DNA of 9,963 nt from AWTP1-13 sp035258605. GTDB taxonomy: Bacteria; Pseudomonadota; Alphaproteobacteria; Rhizobiales; Hyphomicrobiaceae. Shown in pieces: positions 1 through 7,926 of the stretch. The position numbers and the translations under genes were made by a program. The notes under the pieces are model-generated. The model searched no databases. It was given only the letters and a program-made list of their open reading frames with translations, and was not told the DNA's origin. The DNA lies in the NCBI GenBank assembly GCA_035258605.1, contig DATFXD010000413.1:1-9963 (forward strand). Direction: 5' to 3'. Each line of letters begins with the position of its first letter. Position 1 is the first letter of the stretch.

Positions 1-60
1 GTTGCTAACGCTTGACCCCCCCGGGACGCGAGCGGTAGCCTCTTGGTGTAGATCGTGCGT

Positions 61-65
61 GGAGG
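61..65 (+). promoter_or_regulatory. Ribosome binding site of first dioxygenase
   Basis: GGAGG lies 6 nt before the ATG at 72. This good Shine-Dalgarno match with normal spacing supports that start codon. Confidence 0.75.
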
Positions 66-71
66 CCGTCC

Positions 72-911
72 ATGGCATCCTTCACCATCGTACCCCTGAC
101 GGATCACACCGGTGCCGAGGTCGTCGGCGTTGACTTCACGCGGCCGATCGACAGCGACACGCGCGCCATCCTAAACCGAGCGTTCATCGACCGTCATGTG
201 CTGGTCATGCGCGACCAGCATTTCTCGCCAGAGCAATTCAAGGTCGCCGCCCAAGTCTTCGGCGAGCTGCAGCAGCACGACAAGAAGGAGCACCACGTTC
301 CGGGTCATCCCGACGTGTACTACGTTTCCAACGACGAGATCGTCAATGGAAAGCGCATCATCCCGGGCGAGACTTTTCACACGGATCATTCCAACCACCC
401 GCGCCCTCCGAAGGCCACCATGCTGTTTGCGGTGGCGCTGCCCTCACGTGGCGGCGATACCCAATACGTGAATATGCATGACGCCTACGAAGACCTTGCC
501 GATGCCACCAAGCGCAGGATCGACGCGCTGAAAGCCGTGCACGTCTATCAGAGTAAGCATAGTCCGCGCTCACTTGGCCGCATCAGCGAACAGAGCCTAC
601 GTGACGTGCCGCCGCCGGGCATCCATCCGCTGGTTCGCACGCATCCCGACAATGGCCGCAAGGCGCTCTATCTCAATCCCGTACGCATGGAATCGATCGC
701 CGGGATGGAGGACAGCGACGCGCTGGCATTGATCGGCGACCTGATGCGTCACGCGACACAAAGAAAATACGAGTATCGCCACCAATGGCGGCACGGCGAC
801 TGGGTGTTGTGGGACAATCGTAGCGTTATGCATCAGGCGAATGCCGACTACGACATGAACCAGCGCCGCTACCTGTATCGCCTTATGCTCAAGGGTGAGA
901 TCCCCGCTTAG
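72..911 (+). CDS. TauD/TfdA family Fe(II)/2-oxoglutarate-dependent dioxygenase (copy 1)
   Basis: Predicted cytoplasmic non-haem iron dioxygenase of 279 aa, close to the usual 280-290 aa of TauD and TfdA. Such enzymes couple 2-oxoglutarate decarboxylation to hydroxylation of a substrate carbon, often releasing sulfite or a phenol from sulfonates or aryloxyalkanoates. Visible motifs are the N-terminal 'GAEVVGVDF' family segment (residues 14-22), the HTD iron-binding pair (H103, D105), T130 in 'GGDTQYVNM', the distal iron ligand H254 in 'SVMHQA', and arginines R265, R266 and R270 in 'QRRYLYR' that match the 2-oxoglutarate-binding arginines of TauD. The active site therefore looks complete. It is first in a cluster with a peptide-type ABC importer and a second TauD-like gene, which suggests it acts on the imported compound. 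Substrate is unknown: taurine is only one possibility, and the usual taurine importer (TauABC type) is not what accompanies it. Confidence 0.93.
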   Translation: MASFTIVPLTDHTGAEVVGVDFTRPIDSDTRAILNRAFIDRHVLVMRDQHFSPEQFKVAAQVFGELQQHDKKEHHVPGHPDVYYVSNDEIVNGKRIIPGETFHTDHSNHPRPPKATMLFAVALPSRGGDTQYVNMHDAYEDLADATKRRIDALKAVHVYQSKHSPRSLGRISEQSLRDVPPPGIHPLVRTHPDNGRKALYLNPVRMESIAGMEDSDALALIGDLMRHATQRKYEYRHQWRHGDWVLWDNRSVMHQANADYDMNQRRYLYRLMLKGEIPA

Positions 912-1015
912 GCAGGAAAGACAACGGGATGGTTGACCGATTCGCAGCTAGCGCCCGTTGCAGTGCGTGCTCGAGTGCGCGCCCGCACATAGTCCGTCCC
1001 ACAGCCAATCACAAT

Positions 1016-1037
1016 GGCCGCCCGGTAAACGGGGGCC
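1016..1037 (+). promoter_or_regulatory. GC-rich stem-loop directly before the binding-protein ribosome binding site
   Basis: The arms GGCCGCCCG (1016-1024) and CGGGGGCC (1030-1037) can form eight G-C pairs with one bulged G around a GTAAA loop. No T-tract follows, so it does not look like an intrinsic terminator. It ends three bases before the Shine-Dalgarno at 1041, so it could affect translation start or mRNA stability of the binding-protein gene. Such stabilising or attenuating structures are common before abundant binding-protein genes. Its function here is inferred. Confidence 0.35.
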
Positions 1038-1040
1038 GCG

Positions 1041-1048
1041 AAGGGAGG
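1041..1048 (+). promoter_or_regulatory. Ribosome binding site deciding the binding-protein start
   Basis: AAGGGAGG lies 5 nt before the ATG at 1054. It selects this codon over the in-frame non-ATG start at 958, which would add 32 residues in front of the export signal. Confidence 0.8.
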
Positions 1049-1053
1049 TTAGC

Positions 1054-2661
1054 ATGGGAGGCAAACACAGGAGGTCGCTTAGCTCGATTGGGCTGACCAG
1101 AAGGGACCTGCTGGTTGGCAGCGCCGCCATGGCGGCGCAAGGGCCTGCGCCCTTTATGACGCCGGCCGCCGCGGCGGCTGCGAATGGCACCATGACGCTC
1201 GCCTGGCATACCGCCATGGCGCCGCGTTGGCTCGATCCGCAAGAGCATGACGGTACGGCAACGCCCGATAATTTCCTCACGGCGCTGCACGATGCGCTGA
1301 TCAAGAACTCCGGCACCACGCTTTACGATCATCCCGCCCTCGCCGAGCGCTACGAGTTTGCTCAGGACGGCAAGAGTGCCACCTTCTGGTTGCGCGAGGG
1401 CGTCCAATTCCACAACGGCGAACCGGTCACGGCCGACGATGTCAAGTTCAGCTACGAGAGCTACCGCGGCGCGCTGGCGTCTGCATTCAAGGCCAAGACC
1501 GAATCTGTCGACGTCGTCGACAAGCGCACGGTTCGCTTTCGGTTCAAGGAGCCGTTTTTGGATTTCCTGCTGCTCATTGGCTCGGGCAACGTCACCGGTG
1601 CCGGTTGGGTCGTACCAGCCAAGTATTACCAACAGGTTGGCCCGGATGGGTTCAAGCGCAAACCGATTGGCGCCGGGCCCTACAAGCTCGCTTACGTCGA
1701 GGCGGGTGTGAAGCTGCAGCTTGAAGCGTTTGAGCAGTACTACAAGCCGGTACACATTAAGCAGTTTACCATTGTGTCGGTACCCGAGGCAGCGACGCGG
1801 CTCGCCATGCTGGAGCGCGGCGAGGCCGATATTATCTATGGCCTGCCGGGCGAGCTGATCGACCGAGTCAAACAGAACCCGAAGTTGATGCTGGCACCGG
1901 TGCTGTCCGGTAGCTTTTGGCTTGAGCTCGTCGGTTTCCAGGACCCGAGCAGTCCATTCCATGACAAGCGCGTGCGCCAAGCCATCAGCCTGGCGATCGA
2001 TCGCAAGGCCATCAACGAGGCGGAGTCGGGCGGGCTTGGCAAGGTCAGCGGCAATTGGATCAATGACGATGTGCAGTACGGCCTCACCTGGCCCGAGCTG
2101 GAATTCAATCTGGAGAAGGCGCGCGCCCTCATGAAGGAGGCCGGCCACGCCAATGGCTTTGCCGTCAATTGGCTGACGCCGCTGGCGCCGTTCTATTCGC
2201 GCGGCGAACGCGTGGTGGCACAGCTGCAGGCAATCGGCATCCGCGCCAAATTGCAGGTGATGGAGCGCGGCATCTTCCTGCAGCGCACCCAATCCGGCAA
2301 GCAGCAATGGCCTGGCGTGCAGATCATCATGCACGGTGCGCGCATCGGCGGGACCTGGGTCAACTGGTACGAGTCGTTCTTCAAATGCGGGGGGTTCAAC
2401 TCGGCGGACCGCGTATGCGTGCCCGAGCTCGATGCCAAGCTCGACCGCTACAAGACTTCGACCGATGCCTCGGAGCGCAAGCTGCTGGCGGAGGAGGTGC
2501 AGCGCGCGATTCTGGACAACTATTATCTAGTGCCGGTTTTTCGCCATGCGTTCATGAACGCCATCGGGCCGCGCATCGCCGCCCAAAAATGGCAGGACGT
2601 GTTCCCGACGATTACCACGGGGTACGCGTATCCGTGGGAAGACATCAAACTCAAGGGGTAG
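1054..2661 (+). CDS. ABC transporter substrate-binding protein, family 5 (DppA/OppA-like), Tat-exported
   Basis: Periplasmic binding protein of 535 aa that would capture the substrate and deliver it to the two permeases that follow. Family-5 signatures are visible: the 'REGVQFHNGEPVTADDVKFS' region near residues 115-134, and 'KRVRQAISLAIDRKAI' in the middle of the protein. The N-terminus carries a twin-arginine motif (TRRDLL, R16 and R17), then a hydrophobic stretch and an alanine-rich tail ending near residue 43, so export in folded form by Tat with type-I cleavage is likely. No lipobox cysteine is seen. Family-5 proteins bind peptides, but also opines, glutathione, nickel chelates and other small molecules, so peptide specificity should not be assumed. 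The gap of about 140 bp after the first dioxygenase is the widest inside the cluster. Confidence 0.93.
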   Translation: MGGKHRRSLSSIGLTRRDLLVGSAAMAAQGPAPFMTPAAAAAANGTMTLAWHTAMAPRWLDPQEHDGTATPDNFLTALHDALIKNSGTTLYDHPALAERYEFAQDGKSATFWLREGVQFHNGEPVTADDVKFSYESYRGALASAFKAKTESVDVVDKRTVRFRFKEPFLDFLLLIGSGNVTGAGWVVPAKYYQQVGPDGFKRKPIGAGPYKLAYVEAGVKLQLEAFEQYYKPVHIKQFTIVSVPEAATRLAMLERGEADIIYGLPGELIDRVKQNPKLMLAPVLSGSFWLELVGFQDPSSPFHDKRVRQAISLAIDRKAINEAESGGLGKVSGNWINDDVQYGLTWPELEFNLEKARALMKEAGHANGFAVNWLTPLAPFYSRGERVVAQLQAIGIRAKLQVMERGIFLQRTQSGKQQWPGVQIIMHGARIGGTWVNWYESFFKCGGFNSADRVCVPELDAKLDRYKTSTDASERKLLAEEVQRAILDNYYLVPVFRHAFMNAIGPRIAAQKWQDVFPTITTGYAYPWEDIKLKG

Positions 2662-2692
2662 GTACCAGCATCTAGGCCAAGGCCGACCAGCC

Positions 2693-3613
2693 ATGCTTCA
2701 ATTCATCATTCGCCGAACCTGCTACAGCATCATCACCTTGCTGATCCTGAGCCTCACCATCTTCGCCGTGGTGAGGTTCACGGGTGACCCGGCAACCCTG
2801 ATGGCCGAGCCTGGCGCGCGGGCGGAGGACTTGGCCCGCGTCCGCGCGCAATGGGGGCTCGATCGCTCCTGGCCGGTACAGTACTACCAGTTCGTGCAGA
2901 ACATCCTGTCCGGCAACCTCGGCATCTCCTTCAACTACCGCATGCCGGTGAGCGAACTCTATTTCGAGCGCCTGCCCAATTCGCTGCAGCTCGCCCTTGC
3001 GGCGACTTTGCTTTCGTTTCTCATCGGCATCCCAGCCGGCCTGCTTTCGGCCGTGCGCGTCGACGGCATTTGGGACCAGACCGGCAAAGTCGTAGCGCTG
3101 TTGGGCCTGTCGATTCCGGGGTTTTGGCTCGGGCTACTGTTGATCCTCGTGTTTTCGGTGTACCTGGAATGGCTGCCCACCGGTGGTAAGGGTGACTGGC
3201 GCAACCTCCTCATGCCAGCGTTGGCGCTCGGGTGGTATTTCGCCGCCTCACTTTTGCGCCTCACCCGCTCGAGCATGCTCGAGGTGATGCGTAGCGAATA
3301 CATCAAGCTTGCGCGTCTCAAGGGGTTACCCGGCTACGTCGTCATCGCCAAGCATGGCTTCAAGAACGCGTTGGTACCGGTACTGACCTTGGCGGGAGTC
3401 AATCTGGTGGTGATGGTGAACGCCGCGGTCATCATCGAGGTGGTGTTCGCATGGCCGGGCATCGGCCGATTGCTGTTTGAGGGTATCTTTCAGCGGGATT
3501 TTCCACTCGTGCAGGGCGTTGTCGTGCTGGCCGGCGTCATGATTGTGTTCGTCAATCTCTTGATCGACATCCTCTACGCTTACATCGATCCCCGCATCCG
3601 GCTGATGAGATAG
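2693..3613 (+). CDS. ABC transporter permease, DppB/OppB-like
   Basis: Inner-membrane permease of 306 aa, the usual size for this family. It opens with the conserved 'MLQFIIRR' amphipathic start and a first membrane helix (about residues 9-29), followed by the periplasmic 'GDPA' segment and a loop containing 'WGLDRSWPVQYYQF'. Further membrane segments lie near 98-120, 132-158, 172-190, 225-255 and 272-295. The cytoplasmic EAA-type coupling loop that contacts the ATPases is at about 200-232 ('YIKLARLKGL' to 'HGFKNALVPV'), and 'WPGIGRLL' is typical of DppB proteins. It starts 31 bp after the binding-protein gene and 11 bp separate it from the next permease, so it should pair with that protein as a heterodimeric channel. 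The Shine-Dalgarno is weak, consistent with translational coupling. Confidence 0.95.
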   Translation: MLQFIIRRTCYSIITLLILSLTIFAVVRFTGDPATLMAEPGARAEDLARVRAQWGLDRSWPVQYYQFVQNILSGNLGISFNYRMPVSELYFERLPNSLQLALAATLLSFLIGIPAGLLSAVRVDGIWDQTGKVVALLGLSIPGFWLGLLLILVFSVYLEWLPTGGKGDWRNLLMPALALGWYFAASLLRLTRSSMLEVMRSEYIKLARLKGLPGYVVIAKHGFKNALVPVLTLAGVNLVVMVNAAVIIEVVFAWPGIGRLLFEGIFQRDFPLVQGVVVLAGVMIVFVNLLIDILYAYIDPRIRLMR

Positions 3614-3624
3614 GCAACCATCCC

Positions 3625-4518
3625 ATGTCGACCACCACCGCACCCAAAGCCATCGAATTCTCCGCACCGAGCCCGCTGCGGCGCTGGCTGCGCGAGTTGC
3701 CGCTGCTTCCGGTGCTGATCCTGCTGCCGTTCGCACTGATGGCAACATTTGCCCCCTTTATTGCACCCTACGATCCGACCGAACCCGTGCCGGGTGCCAA
3801 GGTTTTTGCGCCACCCTTTTGGATGGTGGACGGCAACACCGCCACATTACTTGGCACCGATTTTCAGAGCCGCGATTTGCTTAGTCGGCTCATCTATGGA
3901 GCTCGCGTGTCGCTGATCGTTGGTTTGATGGGCACCGTGGTGGCCGGCAGCCTTGGCACGGTGCTCGGCATCTTGTCGGGCTATATCGGTGGTTGGGTCG
4001 ATCAATTGATCATGCGCGTGACGGATGCTTGGTTGGCGCTGCCGGCCCTGGTGTTCGCCATCTTCCTTGCTACGGTCGTCGGCCCGAACATGTGGAACAT
4101 TGTCATCATCCTAGGGCTTGTCTACTGGACCCGCTACGCCCGGGTCATCCGCGGCGAAGTTTTGAGTCTGCGCGAGCGCGAGTTCGTGCAGTTGGCCGAG
4201 ATCGCCGGCGCCTCGCGCCTACGTGTGATCGTGCGACACATTCTACCTAATGTGCTCAACACGGCGATGGTGCTGGCTAGCCTCACCATCGGCGTTGTCA
4301 TCATCGCCGAGGCCTCGCTCAGCTTCCTCGGCGTCGGCGTGCCGCCGCCCGAGCCGGCGTGGGGCCTGATGCTGTCGGAAGCACGATCGACCCTAATGGC
4401 GGGCAAGTGGTGGCTGACCGTGTTTCCCGGGGCCTGCATCCTGCTGGTGGTGCTCGCCACCCAGCTATTGGGTGATTGGCTGCGCGTCCGGCTCGATCCG
4501 CAACAGCGCAACCTCTAG
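3625..4518 (+). CDS. ABC transporter permease, DppC/OppC-like
   Basis: Second inner-membrane permease, 297 aa. It has the N-terminal helix of OppC-type proteins (about residues 26-47, ending 'FAPFIAPYDPTEP'), the characteristic 'LLGTDFQSRDLLSRLIYGAR' block (75-94), and the core permease domain. The EAA coupling loop is at 181-212 ('SLREREFVQLAEIAGA' to 'HILPNVLN'). The family-typical 'EASLSFLGVGVPPPEPAWG' follows at 229-247. The C-terminus ends with a helix and 'LLGDWLRVRLDP', as usual in DppC. It sits between the DppB-like gene and the two ATPases. It is complete, with no frameshift or missing motif. Confidence 0.95.
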   Translation: MSTTTAPKAIEFSAPSPLRRWLRELPLLPVLILLPFALMATFAPFIAPYDPTEPVPGAKVFAPPFWMVDGNTATLLGTDFQSRDLLSRLIYGARVSLIVGLMGTVVAGSLGTVLGILSGYIGGWVDQLIMRVTDAWLALPALVFAIFLATVVGPNMWNIVIILGLVYWTRYARVIRGEVLSLREREFVQLAEIAGASRLRVIVRHILPNVLNTAMVLASLTIGVVIIAEASLSFLGVGVPPPEPAWGLMLSEARSTLMAGKWWLTVFPGACILLVVLATQLLGDWLRVRLDPQQRNL

Positions 4519-4534
4519 GCTTGGATGACCCGAC

Positions 4535-5530
4535 ATGAGCGCACCGCTGCTGGAAGTCCGTGGTCTGAAGACCTACTACTTCACCTTCGGCGGCCAGCGC
4601 GTGGTCAAAGCGGTGGAGGACGTGAGCATAACCTTGCGCGAGGGCGAAACGCTCGGCCTCGTCGGCGAATCGGGGTGTGGCAAAACCAGCACCTGCCTGT
4701 CGATCGTCGGCCTGTTGCCGCCGGCGGCACGGGTCGTTGGCGGCGAGATCCGTCTGGCCGGTACCGACCTCGCCAAGAAGAGCGCCCGCGAGATGCGTCG
4801 CTTGCGCGGCAGCACCATCGCCATGATCTTGCAGGACCCCATGGCCTCGCTAAATCCGCTATTCAGCATCTACAACCAGGTCGCCGAGCCCGCCTATTAC
4901 CACCTCGGCATGCGCAGCCGCTCGCTGCGCCGGCGGGTGGAGGAGCTGCTGCGGGCCGTGCGCATCCCCTCGCCAGCCATGCGCATGCGTGGCTATCCCC
5001 ACCAAATGAGCGGCGGCATGCGCCAGCGCATTGTTGGCGCCATCGCCCTTGCCGGCGGCCCCAAGCTCATTATCGCCGACGAACCCACCACCAACCTCGA
5101 TGTCACCATCCAGGCGCAGTATCTGGACCTGCTGTCGGATATTCAGCAGGAGACCGGCGTGGCACTGATCTTCGTCACCCACAACCTCGGCATTGTCGCC
5201 AAGATGTGCAACCGGATGGCGGTGATGTATGCCGGCAGGATCGTGGAGATGGGTTCCGTGCGCGACCTTTTCGGTACGCCGAGACACCCCTACACCCGCG
5301 CGCTGCTCGGCTCGATGGCCAAGCTCGGCAGCAAGGAGCCGCTCTATGCCATCCCCGGCCAGCCGCCTGACCTGGCGCACCCGCCGCCCGGCTGCGCCTT
5401 TCATCCGCGCTGCAGCGACGCACTTGCGCGCTGTGCGGCGCAGGAACCTCGTGATGTTCACTGCGGCGTGAATTGGACGGCGCGATGCTGGCTTGCTGCA
5501 CAGGTGCTTCATGACCGCGCCGATGCTTGA
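4535..5530 (+). CDS. ABC transporter ATP-binding protein, DppD/OppD-like
   Basis: Cytoplasmic ATPase of 331 aa that powers the importer. All nucleotide-binding elements are intact: Walker A GESGCGKT (44-51, K50), Q-loop Q100 in 'ILQDPMASLNP', signature MSGGMRQ (158-164), Walker B 'LIIADEP' (178-184, catalytic E183), and the switch histidine H216 in 'VTHNLG'. The C-terminal oligopeptide-transporter extension is present, with 'PPGCAFHPRC' and further cysteines that in relatives can hold a 4Fe-4S cluster. The start lies 16 bp after the second permease. The end overlaps the next ATPase gene, consistent with translational coupling. It should form a heterodimer with the DppF-like ATPase. Confidence 0.95.
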   Translation: MSAPLLEVRGLKTYYFTFGGQRVVKAVEDVSITLREGETLGLVGESGCGKTSTCLSIVGLLPPAARVVGGEIRLAGTDLAKKSAREMRRLRGSTIAMILQDPMASLNPLFSIYNQVAEPAYYHLGMRSRSLRRRVEELLRAVRIPSPAMRMRGYPHQMSGGMRQRIVGAIALAGGPKLIIADEPTTNLDVTIQAQYLDLLSDIQQETGVALIFVTHNLGIVAKMCNRMAVMYAGRIVEMGSVRDLFGTPRHPYTRALLGSMAKLGSKEPLYAIPGQPPDLAHPPPGCAFHPRCSDALARCAAQEPRDVHCGVNWTARCWLAAQVLHDRADA

Positions 5531-6479
5531 TGTCGACGACGTGCGCAAGTACTTCCCCGTCGGCAGCGGTCGATGGGTGGCGCGCAAGACCGCCTGGCTG
5601 AAGGCGGTCGAGGGCATCAGCTTCAGCATTGGCGCGGCCGAGACGCTAGGGCTAATCGGCGAGTCGGGCTGCGGCAAGACCACCACGGCCAAGCTGATCC
5701 TGCTGCAGGAGCGGCCGACGGCAGGCACGATTCGATTCAATGGCGAGGACCTCGCGACCCTAAAGGGACCAGCGCTGCTTGGCTACCGCCGGGCAGTGCA
5801 GGTGGTCTTTCAAGATCCGTTCGGCTCCTTGAGCCCGCGCATGCGGGTCGGCAGCATCATTGCGGAGCCGCTAGAGATCCACAGCAACCTGTCCCGCGCT
5901 GCCATTCGAGAGCGCGTGGCGCAGGTCCTCGAGCTGGTGGGTCTGCGCCCGGACGTAGCGGGCCTGTTCCCACACGAATTTAGTGGCGGCCAGCGGCAAA
6001 GGATCGCCATCGCCAGGGCGCTGGTGAGCGATACGCGCCTGATCGTGCTCGACGAGCCGGTATCCGCGCTTGACGTGTCGATCCGGGCACAAATTATCAC
6101 ACAACTCGAGCAGCTGCAGCAGAGGTTGGGCGTCAGCTACCTCTTCATTGGGCACGACCTGGCCACGGTTGCCCACATTAGCCACCGCATCGCAGTCATG
6201 TATCTCGGCCAGATCGTCGAAACCGCTGGCAGCACCGAGCTGTGCGCCAATCCAAAACATCCCTACACCCAAGCGCTACTGATCGCTGCGCTCCCGGCGC
6301 ACCCCGATGACAAGCGCGAGCGGCTAGCCTTAACGGGCGAGATTCCGAGCGCGCTTTCTCCCCCCTCCGGATGCCGGTTCCATCCACGCTGCCCACGGGC
6401 AATGCCGCGCTGCGCCGAGGAGGTACCGACGACCCGCCAGGTCGCTCCTGGTCACTCAGTTTCCTGTCACTTGTATTAG
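5511..6479 (+). CDS. ABC transporter ATP-binding protein, DppF/OppF-like
   Basis: Second ATPase of the importer, 322 aa from the ATG chosen here. Motifs are Walker A GESGCGKT (50-57, K56), Q-loop Q101 in 'VFQDPFGSLSPRM', signature FSGGQRQR (157-164), Walker B 'LIVLDEP' (177-183, E182), H-loop H215 in 'IGHDLA', and the C-terminal 'PSGCRFHPRCP' extension. The start is uncertain. The ATG at 5511 overlaps the upstream gene by 20 bp, the ATG at 5523 by 8 bp, and a TTG at 5493 would add six residues unlike the family. I prefer 5511 or 5523. The overlap implies coupled translation in equal amounts with the DppD-like partner. Confidence 0.93.
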   Translation: MTAPMLDVDDVRKYFPVGSGRWVARKTAWLKAVEGISFSIGAAETLGLIGESGCGKTTTAKLILLQERPTAGTIRFNGEDLATLKGPALLGYRRAVQVVFQDPFGSLSPRMRVGSIIAEPLEIHSNLSRAAIRERVAQVLELVGLRPDVAGLFPHEFSGGQRQRIAIARALVSDTRLIVLDEPVSALDVSIRAQIITQLEQLQQRLGVSYLFIGHDLATVAHISHRIAVMYLGQIVETAGSTELCANPKHPYTQALLIAALPAHPDDKRERLALTGEIPSALSPPSGCRFHPRCPRAMPRCAEEVPTTRQVAPGHSVSCHLY

Positions 6480-6503
6480 GCCCTGTTGTTTGACCACACC
6501 GTC

Positions 6504-6509
6504 GGAGGA
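6504..6509 (+). promoter_or_regulatory. Ribosome binding site of second dioxygenase
   Basis: GGAGGA lies 6 nt before the ATG at 6516. This favours that codon over the in-frame TTG at 6486. Confidence 0.75.
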
Positions 6510-6515
6510 TCCCCC

Positions 6516-7358
6516 ATGGCCAGTTCCCCGCAACTGCGTGCGCTCGGCGAGGTGCTCGGCACCGAAGCATTGGGCATTGATCTCGCCAAGCCACTTGAAG
6601 CGGGAACCGTCACTTGGATCAAGCGCGCTTTCGCCGAACATCCGGTGCTCGTGTTCCGCGACCAGGATCTAAGTGCCCCTGCACTTGCCACGTTCGGCCG
6701 GCAGTTCGGCGCGCCGCGTCGGCACGCGTTGGTCAAGTATCGTCACGCCGAATGTCCGGAAGTGTCGTGGCTTACCAATGTCGAGGACGACGGCAAAGTG
6801 GATTGGTATGGCGTCAAGCGCGCAACCGACTGGCATACCGATTCGACATATGAGGATGATCCGCCGATCCTTGCCATCCTGCACGCGAAGGAGATCCCAT
6901 CCTCAAAGGGCGGTACCATGTTCGCCGATATGCGTGCCGCGTACGACGCTCTGCCGACAACCATGAAAGACCGCCTCTCAACTCTTGTTGGGCTGCACAG
7001 CCGAAGCACCGGACCTGCCGGCGAAAAACTGTATGGTGTCGACAAGGGAAAGACCGAGAAGGTGTATCAGGAAATGCAGCGGCCGGCGGTGATTGTGCAC
7101 CCGCAGAGCGGGCGCCCGATCCTGTTCGTCAATCCAATGCATACGCATGGTTTTCTCGGCATGACGCGCGAGGAAGCCTGGCCATTGATCGAGGAACTTG
7201 CCAAACACGCTACGCAGGATCGCTTCGTTTTCTACCATGACTGGCGTGTCGGCGACGTGCTGATGTGGGATGAGCTGGCGACAATGCACCGTGGCGCCGG
7301 TGATTACCGCCCCGACGAGCGCCGCGTCATGCTTCGCACCATCGTGTATGCCATATGA
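6516..7358 (+). CDS. TauD/TfdA family Fe(II)/2-oxoglutarate-dependent dioxygenase (copy 2)
   Basis: Second predicted Fe(II)/2-oxoglutarate dioxygenase, 280 aa. The active site is complete: the HTD pair (H107, D109) in 'TDWHTDSTYEDDPP', T134 in 'KGGTMFADM', distal ligand H258 in 'ATMHRGAGDY', and R269, R270 and R274 for 2-oxoglutarate binding. The 'WHTDSTY' context and the 'MHRGAGDY' ending resemble the TfdA-like branch more than classical taurine dioxygenase, though this is a reading by eye. It begins 36 bp after the DppF-like ATPase and probably ends the operon. It differs from the first dioxygenase throughout, including in the region around and after the HTD motif. The two are therefore likely an old or separately recruited pair, not a recent duplication, and may act on different compounds or successive steps. 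Substrate is unknown. Confidence 0.93.
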   Translation: MASSPQLRALGEVLGTEALGIDLAKPLEAGTVTWIKRAFAEHPVLVFRDQDLSAPALATFGRQFGAPRRHALVKYRHAECPEVSWLTNVEDDGKVDWYGVKRATDWHTDSTYEDDPPILAILHAKEIPSSKGGTMFADMRAAYDALPTTMKDRLSTLVGLHSRSTGPAGEKLYGVDKGKTEKVYQEMQRPAVIVHPQSGRPILFVNPMHTHGFLGMTREEAWPLIEELAKHATQDRFVFYHDWRVGDVLMWDELATMHRGAGDYRPDERRVMLRTIVYAI

Positions 7359-7926
7359 CGTAATTTCCGCACCCCTGGTTCACTGTTGCCATCATCGAAC
7401 AGGTTGCCCAGTACAAAAATACCCGCGGGCAATTTTCCCGGCTGATTGGCTGTTAATCCTGCGCGGGCAAAACCGCTGTTAGCCAGAAAATCGTGCCGTA
7501 CGTTCAAGGCGCGATGTTCGAAGCGACTAACCCAGGCGGGTCGAGGAGCAGTTCGCCGGTAAGGTCGGCCCGCTCTTTCCGGTTTGCTTGGGTGGGAGAT
7601 GATGATGGCTCCCGCCTGCGTCGGTGTCGCCGCGGTCGCCATCGCGCCGCGTCGGCTCGCCAGGCGCTCTGAAATACCTGGCAAGTGAACCCACGAGCTT
7701 CTGGTTGACGTCTCGACGGGGGCAGCCTCGGTAATCCTATTCGCGCGCGAGCCAGGTCCAACCGCTGCCAACGCGGCTCCTTAAAACGGGTCAGGTCCGA
7801 TGACCGCCTCTCCCGACACGACGGCCAGCCGCAAGCCAGCGACCCCGGGAACGATTTGGCAGCCAACACGCGGCGCCCGACGGGATTGTTCCTCATTGTA
7901 GAGGTGTCGTCTGCGACCACCTGCGT
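7359..7926. other. Spacer between convergent genes, no convincing gene
   Basis: About 570 bp separate the stop of the second dioxygenase from the stop of the sigma-factor gene. Reading frames of 138-155 codons on the minus strand (7504-7920 and 7304-7771) are arginine- and serine-rich, overlap each other, and show no family motif, so I do not call them genes. A 9-base direct repeat, CGCGGGCAA, occurs at 7424-7432 and 7462-7470. No strong intrinsic terminator with a T-tract was found for either flanking gene. The stretch may contain decayed coding or mobile sequence, but nothing recognisable remains. Confidence 0.5.

Noticed and set aside
12..41. TTGACC with TAGCCT about 18 bases on, as a promoter for the first dioxygenase
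   Set aside because: The -10 match is poor, and a TTGAC-like hexamer alone is weak evidence in this composition.
1009..2334. Long minus-strand frame (441 codons) opposite the binding-protein gene
   Set aside because: It is antisense to a clear family-5 binding protein, has no family motif, and reads like the shadow of GC-rich coding DNA.
4859..5740. Minus-strand frame of 293 codons opposite the ATPase genes
   Set aside because: It is the antisense of two ATPases whose motifs are all intact on the plus strand.
7421..7470. GC-rich repeats as a terminator for the dioxygenase operon
   Set aside because: The elements are mainly direct repeats with only short 4-base stems and no T-tract.
7304..7920. 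Two overlapping minus-strand frames in the spacer, of 155 and 138 codons
   Set aside because: They overlap each other in different frames, one runs into the dioxygenase gene, and neither shows a known motif or convincing start.
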